Shown here one piece after another: positions 7,106 to 10,095 of a stretch of 10,095 nucleotides of DNA (within the stretch, counting starts at the first letter, position 1; the number at the start of each line of letters is the position of its first letter). Origin of the DNA: Desulfonema limicola (GTDB lineage Bacteria > Desulfobacterota > Desulfobacteria > Desulfobacterales > DYRC01). The translations under genes were made by a program, and so were the position numbers. The notes below the pieces were generated by a model. That model was given only the letters and a program-made list of their open reading frames with translations, was not told the origin of the DNA and did not search any database. The stretch covers positions 1 to 10,095 of the forward strand of contig DYRC01000138.1 of assembly GCA_020718925.1 (NCBI GenBank). Reading direction: 5' to 3'.

Positions 7106-9455
7106 ATTTGGAAAAGCTGTTATCGGCTGCTTGTTTGATTAAACCATCTATATCTGTATTGCTATCGGCGTCTGCTGCTTTTAATAAATTTTCAATAAAC
7201 GATATAAGATTGTATGGGGTTATCATATTTTTATAAAATTCAAAAACAGCTTTAAGATGATAACCTGTCAATAATCTGTTGTTTTCAAGATTCAGTTCGA
7301 TTTTATCTATCAGATGATTGATAGGCATCTGATAAATATCGGATATTTTTTCTTTAAAAAGCCCTATCTTCACACAGATAAAATAAAAAAATCTGAAAAT
7401 ATCTTCTTGGTTCATTTTCATCCGATACGGAAGATATTGACCGAAAACTTCTTCGGTATCTTTTTTAATAACTGTGTCTGATATATCAGAATTACAAAAT
7501 ATAATAATTCCAGCCGTTCTTTGGGGCTGCCTCTCAAACCATTTTGGGACTTCCATCAATACTTTGAACCATTTTTCATCAATATATTCTTTATCAAGAA
7601 GATCAATAACAAAAACAACATCTCTTCCTTCAATATTCAACTTTGATAAAAAATGATTTCCTGCGCCTTTTTTCCCTGTTTCAAAGCCAAGACTCCATGC
7701 AAAATAGTCTATCCAATCCGCCACAGAAAACATATCTTTTTTACAAAAGCTCTCCCATATTTCGTTCCATAAAGGCGGCTTATCAAGAGAAAGTATATCT
7801 TTGAAAAAATTTACACTTTGAGTTCTCTTCTTTTCAAGAATTTGATTTATCTTATAATCTTTTGAAGGAATCACAATCGGTATAATTAAAGGATCATATT
7901 CCGAATCATTTTTTATTATCAAGTCTGTTACAATCGTCCTCCACGATTTTTTTCGCATAATATAAAAGAAAAAAGTCGTTTTACCAGAGCCTTTTATTCC
8001 GTCAATCACTGCTATCGGAACTCTGTCGGCATAATCGGCAGCCAGCCTTCTCATAGAATCACTGATATAAAAATCGTTTGAACGGATTTTTTGAGGATTA
8101 CTGAAATCCTTTATTTTTTTCTCTATGCTTTCGTTATAAATATTTATACCTAATGTATTTGTAGCAAACACAGTTGACATGATTATCTTTCTGACTTTAT
8201 TCAAAAGAGGTGTTATTGCGTTTTTAATCTCAGATTTTTCTATACAATCTGTTACTTTCTTCCATTCTTTGGGCAACACAAACAGATCATTATTAAATGG
8301 AGTTTCATATATCGGAGATAGTTGATAGTTCAATATTGAACCATCATTTAATTTTGTAGGAAATGAAATAGGACGCCCCCCTTTATCGGAAAAACTATCT
8401 GTTATTTTTTTCTCCAAATCTTGTTTATATTTATCTATCATAATTCGATATGGTTCAGGAACCATTGATATAATGACATTAGGCTGTGGCATATAATCTT
8501 TTATACATGGCGATAAATTCCCGATATACTCCAAAGCATTAAGTGTTCCGGTAAAAGATTGATCGCTGAGTGTTGTAACAAAGATTCTGTGAACTCTCGG
8601 ATCAAGCAGAAGTCCGGCAGAAATTTCGGAAAATCCCGCTCTTAAATCTGCAATCACCACATCTGCTCCTAAACGTTTTCCCAATTTACTCAGTATGTCA
8701 GTGATTATGTATGGATTATCACTGTATTTAATCAGATGTTCGGGTTTGATTTCAAGCGAAACTATCTGATCCGAAGAACGGAAAGCAGGTAGTATGAACA
8801 TATTGTCAAGATTCAGAATATGTTTATGTACCAAATCCAAAGCCTCTGATGCTTCTTCTTCCGAATCGCTGTGAACAAGTGCCAGCATATCTGCAAAAGA
8901 GACTTGCAGATTGCGTTTTTCTTTTTCAAGCATCAATGTAATTCCCGGCGCTTCCAAGTCCGCATCTACCAGCAGAACCTTATAGTTTCTGAATGAACGG
9001 GCAAGCAGAGCAAAAGCAATAGCGTGAATGGTTCTGCCTACTCCACCTTTGAAAGAATGAAATGCGAATATCGGCGGATAGTTATCTGGTAGTTTAGCAG
9101 GATCATTTTTAAAGTATTCGGGGCTAAGTAAAGCCGGTTTTGCAATAAGCGGACGAAAAATATTCTGTTCATCTTCTTTATCCTCATCCTCAACCTCAAT
9201 AAAAGTCTCAAGAAATCTTTCTTTCTCACTAATACGGTCTAATAATATTTTTTTCTGATCTCTTTTGAAACGATTTATAGAGAATATATTCTCAATCCAT
9301 TGAGTAATATCTTTTTCCTTGCCGCTTTTTACAACAGCATGAAGACCGTCCCAGAACACTCTGACTTCTATCAAGCCATCCGGACAGTTTCTTTTCATTT
9401 CCCAGAAAATTTCATTTTGGACATCTGTCCATGTGTATAATCTGTCTGACTTCAT
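7104..9455 (-). CDS. Double NTPase: KGGVGR-variant ParA/MinD-like ATPase fused to a second P-loop NTPase
   Basis: A cytoplasmic protein of 783 residues with no signal peptide or clear membrane segments. Residues 1-125 are an unassigned N-terminal region with an acidic stretch (87-97). Residues 128-340 are a SIMIBI ATPase of the ParA/MinD type: the deviant Walker A FKGGVGRT (135-142) keeps signature Lys136 but carries Arg141 where Lys is usual; Walker A' is LLVDADLEAPG (161-171) and a Walker B-like DVVIADLRAG follows (265-274). Residues 480-760 hold a second, classical P-loop, GIKGSGKTT (486-494), and a candidate Walker B, VVFVIDLLD (613-621), followed by a helical C-terminus resembling STAND/KAP-type NTPases in layout. 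KGGVGR-motif ATPases are a recognised variant family often found in accessory regions; their function is mostly unproven. The start ATG has GGAG 7 bases upstream (9463-9466) and overlaps the preceding stop by 4 bases, implying translational coupling. Composition is visibly AT-richer than the fad genes, suggesting horizontal acquisition. A plasmid-type partition role is unlikely, as no ParB partner is seen. Confidence 0.85.
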   Translation of the reverse strand: MKSDRLYTWTDVQNEIFWEMKRNCPDGLIEVRVFWDGLHAVVKSGKEKDITQWIENIFSINRFKRDQKKILLDRISEKERFLETFIEVEDEDKEDEQNIFRPLIAKPALLSPEYFKNDPAKLPDNYPPIFAFHSFKGGVGRTIHAIAFALLARSFRNYKVLLVDADLEAPGITLMLEKEKRNLQVSFADMLALVHSDSEEEASEALDLVHKHILNLDNMFILPAFRSSDQIVSLEIKPEHLIKYSDNPYIITDILSKLGKRLGADVVIADLRAGFSEISAGLLLDPRVHRIFVTTLSDQSFTGTLNALEYIGNLSPCIKDYMPQPNVIISMVPEPYRIMIDKYKQDLEKKITDSFSDKGGRPISFPTKLNDGSILNYQLSPIYETPFNNDLFVLPKEWKKVTDCIEKSEIKNAITPLLNKVRKIIMSTVFATNTLGINIYNESIEKKIKDFSNPQKIRSNDFYISDSMRRLAADYADRVPIAVIDGIKGSGKTTFFFYIMRKKSWRTIVTDLIIKNDSEYDPLIIPIVIPSKDYKINQILEKKRTQSVNFFKDILSLDKPPLWNEIWESFCKKDMFSVADWIDYFAWSLGFETGKKGAGNHFLSKLNIEGRDVVFVIDLLDKEYIDEKWFKVLMEVPKWFERQPQRTAGIIIFCNSDISDTVIKKDTEEVFGQYLPYRMKMNQEDIFRFFYFICVKIGLFKEKISDIYQMPINHLIDKIELNLENNRLLTGYHLKAVFEFYKNMITPYNLISFIENLLKAADADSNTDIDGLIKQAADNSFSK

Positions 9456-9904
9456 TTAAAGTCTCCATATTTTTTAAAAAAGTGATAGACGTTTTTCAAC
9501 CATTTTACAATCAAACTATCAGAATTATTTTCAATTTGAACACCATACCGCCAACAAGCGTGAACATATTCAATATTTACATATCCATCTCGTTCTAACT
9601 TTGCCTTCGGACAAGTCCCGATACCCTTAGACTTAGGCATTTTCATCTCAATTTCCAATATATCAAATAACTTATCAACTTTATGCCCCTTTGTCAGATA
9701 ATTGTCATATAGTTTCAAATATCCTTTCTTATCATTTTTGTAAAGAGCAAGACCATTCGCTTTTAGTCTGCATTCAACCGCATAAAACAAAACCATACGA
9801 TGAGTTGCAGATTTTTTGATTGTATTTTCATAAGTTTTATAGTGTTCTTCAGAACTTTTTATTAAGTTTGAAGGAGTTATCAGCTTTAAACGCATTTCTT
9901 TCAC
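9452..9904 (-). CDS. Small unrecognised protein, partner of the double NTPase (possibly HEPN-like)
   Basis: About 150 residues, basic and predicted mostly helical, with no signal peptide or membrane span. I do not recognise the family with confidence. Two stretches look conserved in character: a helix RMVLFYAVECRLKA, whose (Y)A-E-C-x-LKA pattern resembles the second helix of some HEPN-like proteins, and a C-terminal VHACWRYG element before a Trp-containing helix. No canonical HEPN Rx4-6H motif was found, so an RNase role is not supported. The frame opens further upstream to a TTG at 9925, but that codon has no ribosome binding site and lies only about 9 bases after the predicted transcription start. 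GTG at 9904 has AAGGA (9912-9916) 7 bases upstream and is preferred; ATG at 9895 is the other option. The stop TGA overlaps the next gene's ATG (ATGA), so the two proteins are probably made in fixed ratio and may act together. Confidence 0.7.
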   Translation of the reverse strand: MKEMRLKLITPSNLIKSSEEHYKTYENTIKKSATHRMVLFYAVECRLKANGLALYKNDKKGYLKLYDNYLTKGHKVDKLFDILEIEMKMPKSKGIGTCPKAKLERDGYVNIEYVHACWRYGVQIENNSDSLIVKWLKNVYHFFKKYGDFK

Positions 9905-9940
9905 CAGCGATTCCTTTTGTATCAAAGATTAAGACTTAAA

Positions 9941-9970
9941 TTTATAACATCTGAATATATCTTTAGTCAA
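9941..9970 (-). promoter_or_regulatory. Promoter of the minus-strand NTPase operon
   Basis: On the minus strand a -35 TTGACT (9965-9970) and a -10 TATAAA (9941-9946), each matching five of six consensus positions, are separated by 18 bases. Transcription would start near 9934, leaving a leader of about 30 bases that contains the AAGGA site before GTG 9904. It sits in the divergent intergenic space before the gene at 10041. No convincing operator palindrome was seen there, and no good plus-strand promoter for the divergent gene was identified. Confidence 0.55.
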
Positions 9971-10040
9971 ACAATTTAGCTTGAGCCGATTTTTTCTTTA
10001 CGAATTAGCATGGGGTATGGTAGAAATTCACCATTAATCT

Positions 10041-10095
10041 ATGGAAACCATCACCCGAAAAACCCTGCTCTATCAAACCGGCGTTGAATACGGCA
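10041..10095 (+). CDS. Probable SPL-like radical SAM protein (N-terminus only)
   Basis: Only 18 codons are inside the window. They read M-E-T-I-T-R-K-T-L-L-Y-Q-T-G-V-E-Y-G. The LLY-x-TGVEYG pattern resembles the stretch that, in a family of spore photoproduct lyase-like radical SAM proteins, precedes a conserved NHV-x-GC-x-HGC segment. This is recognised from memory and the cluster-binding cysteines lie beyond the window. The ATG follows an in-frame stop (TAA, 10035-10037), so it is the first possible ATG start; no strong ribosome binding site precedes it. The gene is divergent from the NTPase operon and its base composition is less AT-rich, suggesting that it belongs to the flanking chromosome and not to that operon. 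Confidence 0.55.
   Translation, partial: METITRKTLLYQTGVEYG

Noticed and set aside
7104..9455. Plasmid or chromosome partition (ParA) assignment
   Set aside because: The KGGVGR variant motif, the second P-loop, the 783-residue length and the absence of a ParB-like partner or centromere-like repeats do not fit a partition ATPase.
9981..10009. Plus-strand promoter for the gene at 10041 (TTGAGC at 9981-9986)
   Set aside because: No hexamer at the right distance resembles TATAAT (ATTAGC is the closest by position).

Overview
The window looks like chromosomal DNA of a Gram-negative anaerobe, most likely a member of the Desulfobacterota (Desulfobacterales-like). This is a judgement from gene content only: a Uma2-family nuclease, a long C39-ABC exporter, a FadN/FadA-type beta-oxidation pair and an SPL-like radical SAM start. 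There is no rRNA, tRNA or other marker gene that would fix the taxonomy. No rRNA, tRNA, CRISPR array or insertion sequence was seen.

Layout. (1) Positions 3-551, + strand: a Uma2-family protein whose first few codons lie outside the window. It is followed after 17 bases by (2) 569-3307, + strand: a 912-residue C39 peptidase/ABC exporter with a TTG start. (3) 3308-3460: a dense control region with two inverted repeats, a strong sigma70-like promoter, an 18-bp palindrome closely resembling a FadR box that starts right after the -10 element, and a consensus ribosome binding site. (4) 3461-5866 and 5883-7058, + strand: a two-gene beta-oxidation operon. The first gene is a bifunctional 3-hydroxyacyl-CoA dehydrogenase/enoyl-CoA hydratase with FadN domain order, the second a FadA-type thiolase. 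A clean intrinsic terminator at 7082-7105 ends the operon. (5) 9904 down to 7104, - strand: a visibly AT-richer two-gene operon. Its first gene encodes a small unrecognised protein. The second, overlapping it by 4 bases, encodes a 783-residue protein that joins a ParA/MinD-like ATPase with a KGGVGR motif to a second, classical P-loop NTPase. (6) 10041-10095, + strand: the first 18 codons of a divergent gene, probably a radical SAM protein.

How the parts work together. The fadNA-like pair supplies the last three steps of the fatty acyl-CoA oxidation cycle: hydration, NAD-dependent oxidation and thiolysis. It is probably repressed by an acyl-CoA-responsive TetR-family regulator bound at 3401-3418. 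The acyl-CoA dehydrogenase and the regulator gene are not in the window. The exporter would cleave a double-glycine-type leader and export a peptide, but no precursor peptide was seen beside it.

The most unusual part is the minus-strand operon. Translational coupling, a double-NTPase architecture and an AT-rich composition unlike its neighbours make it a candidate accessory signalling or conflict system. That function is inferred; nothing in the sequence proves it.
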